Shown: positions 13,021 to 14,502 of the stretch, piece after piece | Layout: each line of letters opens with the position of its first letter | Numbering within the stretch: position 1 is the first letter of the stretch | Assembly (NCBI GenBank): GCA_900543165.1 | Contig: UQQQ01000050.1 | Span: forward strand, 1 to 14,502 | Source: an uncultured Dialister sp. | GTDB lineage: Bacteria; Bacillota; Negativicutes; Veillonellales; Dialisteraceae | Direction: 5' to 3' | Length of the DNA: 14,502 bases | Made by a program: the position numbers and the translations under genes | The notes under the pieces: model-generated | The model's database searches: none | Seen by the model: the letters and a program-made list of their open reading frames with translations, nothing else | What the model was told of the DNA's origin: nothing

Positions 13021-14082
13021 ATGTCATCCGATCGTATGATGGAATACTACTATTCCATGGGACAGGACTGCCTCACGAATGGCGCTCTGGACGATGCGGT
13101 CACCTATTTCCGCAAAGCCGCCAATATGGGAGCCGGCGAGGCTGCCTATGAGATCTGCGCCATCGGACGCCAGATGGAAACCGGTGATGGGGTAGAAAAA
13201 AATGAAGAAAAAGCAGAAAGCTGCTATAAAATAGGTGTCGAGTACGGCATCGAGAAAGCCAGCCTGTACTTGGGCGAGATGTACCTTCGCGGCATCCATG
13301 GCGGAAAACCAAATCCGAGGAAAGCCCGCCGCGCCTTAGAAGATGCTTCTGATATGGGAAATAGAGAAGCGGCCGCTCTGCTTGGCAAAGCCTATGACGA
13401 AGGCCTTCTCGGGAAAGTGAATCCCAAGCAGGCCTTCCGATACTACCTCCTCGCCGCCGAGAGAGGTGATACCAGCTCCATGCTGATGATCGGTCTTTTC
13501 TACGCACAGGGAACAAGCGTGGCGAAGGATCTCACGGCTGCTGAGATGTGGATCCGCAAAGGACGCGAGGAAGGAGATGCCGATGGCGATCAGACGCTCC
13601 GCGTCTTCCTCTCCGTCGCCTCCTCCGAATACATCACAGGGGCTGCCGGGAAGGTAGACCCCGCGAAAGCCTGGCAGATGGCGGAAGAAGCGGAAGCCCT
13701 GGGCGATAAGGACGTCTTCTACCGCCTTGGCAAGACCTACAGCGCGGCTTCGAATCAGAAAGACCACCTGCCGAAAGCCTTCGAGTGCTACAAGCGCGCG
13801 GCAGAAAACGGCATTCCGGCGGCCATGGCCGCACTCGGTCTTTGTTATGAAGCCGGGCTCGGCATAGAGGAAGACATCGCGCGTGCTGTCTCCTTCTATA
13901 AGAGATCCGCAGAAGCCGGCGATCCCTTCGGTATGGCTCACTACGGCTACGCCCTCGCTAATGGCGAAGGCTGTGAAAAGAATGAAAAAGCCGCCATGTC
14001 CTGGCTTATCAAAGCCGCCATGCGAGGTGATCAGGGAGCCATCCTCACGCTGAAAGAAGATTACGGGTATGAGATGAAATAA
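13021..14082 (+). CDS. Sel1-like repeat (SLR) protein
   Basis: This 353-residue protein is built of about eight Sel1-type repeats (pattern A..YY..AA..G...A...LG..Y..G), for example KAFECYKRAAENGIPAAMAA and GLCYEAGLGIEEDIARAVSF. These 36-residue helical hairpins form a TPR-like solenoid used for protein-protein contacts. No signal peptide or membrane segment is seen, so it is likely cytoplasmic. The partner and role are unknown. The ATG at 13021 is chosen because AAGGAG (13004-13009) sits 11 bases before it. A TTG at 12961 would add 20 unconserved-looking residues and has no ribosome binding site. It forms a single-gene unit between a composite repeat and a strong terminator. Confidence 0.85.
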   Translation: MSSDRMMEYYYSMGQDCLTNGALDDAVTYFRKAANMGAGEAAYEICAIGRQMETGDGVEKNEEKAESCYKIGVEYGIEKASLYLGEMYLRGIHGGKPNPRKARRALEDASDMGNREAAALLGKAYDEGLLGKVNPKQAFRYYLLAAERGDTSSMLMIGLFYAQGTSVAKDLTAAEMWIRKGREEGDADGDQTLRVFLSVASSEYITGAAGKVDPAKAWQMAEEAEALGDKDVFYRLGKTYSAASNQKDHLPKAFECYKRAAENGIPAAMAALGLCYEAGLGIEEDIARAVSFYKRSAEAGDPFGMAHYGYALANGEGCEKNEKAAMSWLIKAAMRGDQGAILTLKEDYGYEMK

Positions 14083-14124
14083 AAAAATACGTCATGATGC
14101 GAAAGCATCATGACGTATTTTTTT
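14081..14124 (+). terminator. Terminator of the Sel1 gene, 20-bp perfect stem
   Basis: The left arm 14081-14100 is the exact inverse of 14105-14124 and closes a GAAA tetraloop. The arm begins with the last bases of the TAA stop. A runs on one side and T runs on the other make it able to stop transcription from either direction. Confidence 0.95.
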
Positions 14125-14228
14125 ATTCAGGGTTCAGGGTTCAATGGGGGCAGTGCGGCGCATACAAACAGGGAAGCGTCGTGAATGTTTATGGGGCGAT
14201 GCCCAAAGGTTTCTTGACAGCAGGTTTC

Positions 14229-14273
14229 CCTCGTATCGCAGCCTTCCCCAATGGGGAAGGCTGCGATACGAGG
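14229..14273. repeat. Perfect 21-bp inverted repeat
   Basis: Bases 14229-14249 (starting CCTCGTATCGCAGCC) are the exact inverse of 14253-14273, with the 3-base loop AAT. There is no T run, so it is not a typical terminator. The inner CCTTCCCC/GGGGAAGG part resembles the repeats that follow; the outer part is specific. Confidence 0.9.
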
Positions 14274-14296
14274 ATGCCGCTATCCCCGACACACTG

Positions 14297-14442
14297 CCTT
14301 CCCCTCGAGGGGAAGGTGCCCCGAAGGGGCGGATAGGGCACTAGCGGGATGAAAGAGAGCGGGAAAGAGAATCTCAAGCCGACGATTTACGATAAAACCC
14401 TATCCACCGCTGGCGCGGTCCCCCTTCCCCATGCGGGGAAGG
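14297..14442. repeat. Inverted pair of CCTTCCCC...GGGGAAGG repeat units
   Basis: The left unit (14297-14339) reads CCTTCCCCTCGAGGGGAAGG, then a CCCCGAAGGGG hairpin, then CGGATAGGG. The right unit (about 14395-14442) is its approximate inverse: CCCTATCCACCGC, then a hairpin, then CCTTCCCCATGCGGGGAAGG. About 55 bases lie between. A further hairpin, CTTCCCCC/GGGGGAAG, is at 14482-14500, at the window end. Repeats of this look are common between genes in gut Firmicutes. The rest of 14126-14502 shows no credible gene. Confidence 0.75.
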
Positions 14443-14502
14443 CTATGAAGTTAAGGAAATCGTTAGCTACGTAACGTCTTGCTTCCCCCTTCGGGGGAAG
14501 TG

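Noticed and set aside
14094..14377. Short ORFs at the window end
   Set aside because: They translate the GGGTTCA and CCTTCCCC hairpin repeats and have no ribosome binding sites.

Overview
The window looks like chromosomal DNA of a diderm Firmicute of the class Negativicutes, with Dialister, Megasphaera or a related genus the best guess. The main reason is a pair of OmpM-type outer-membrane proteins: signal peptide, one SLH domain, a short coiled coil, then a beta-barrel ending in Phe. This architecture is typical of Negativicutes, where the SLH domain ties the outer membrane to peptidoglycan. The other genes fit an anaerobic fermenter: the tail of a Na+-pumping decarboxylase beta subunit and a CoA-dependent 2-oxoacid:ferredoxin oxidoreductase. 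The genus is inference only.

Layout. Bases 1-120 hold the end of the decarboxylase gene and its terminator. Bases 183-650 hold a tandem array of a palindromic repeat. Two OmpM-like porin genes (1039-2256 and 3998-5221, both +) flank an AAA ATPase/DUF4143 gene (2381-3604) whose promoter overlaps a 13-bp-arm palindrome. The two porins share a nearly identical 5' module and a 25-base leader element. A DinJ/RelB-YoeB toxin-antitoxin operon follows (5345-5880). Bases 5881-6836 carry no convincing gene but hold twin palindromes, an orphan promoter, a gene remnant and several repeat families. An AldB-like aldehyde dehydrogenase lies at 6837-8318. Next comes a two-gene minus-strand cassette (8732-9272: an unrecognised small protein plus a DUF4160 protein) set between 208-bp direct repeats, with a truncated copy of the first gene beside it. 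A two-gene 2-oxoacid:ferredoxin oxidoreductase operon (10103-12719) has a long structured leader. A cytoplasmic Sel1-repeat protein (13021-14082) ends in a 20-bp perfect terminator hairpin, and the rest of the window is hairpin-type repeats.

How the parts relate. The metabolic genes (decarboxylase tail, aldehyde dehydrogenase, 2-oxoacid oxidoreductase) do not form one pathway cluster; apart from the oxidoreductase pair each appears to be its own unit. The intergenic spaces are unusually rich in a mosaic of repeats: the CGTCATCCCGAGCG palindrome family, degenerate heptamers of the GGAGTGA type, GGGTTCA runs, and GC-rich hairpins. Several are duplicated at exact offsets and could drive recombination. 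No clearly new multi-gene defence or biosynthetic system is evident. The most promising items are the shared porin leader element, the recombinable porin 5' modules, the repeat-flanked DUF4160 cassette, the twin palindromes at 5974-6044 and the orphan promoter at 6107.
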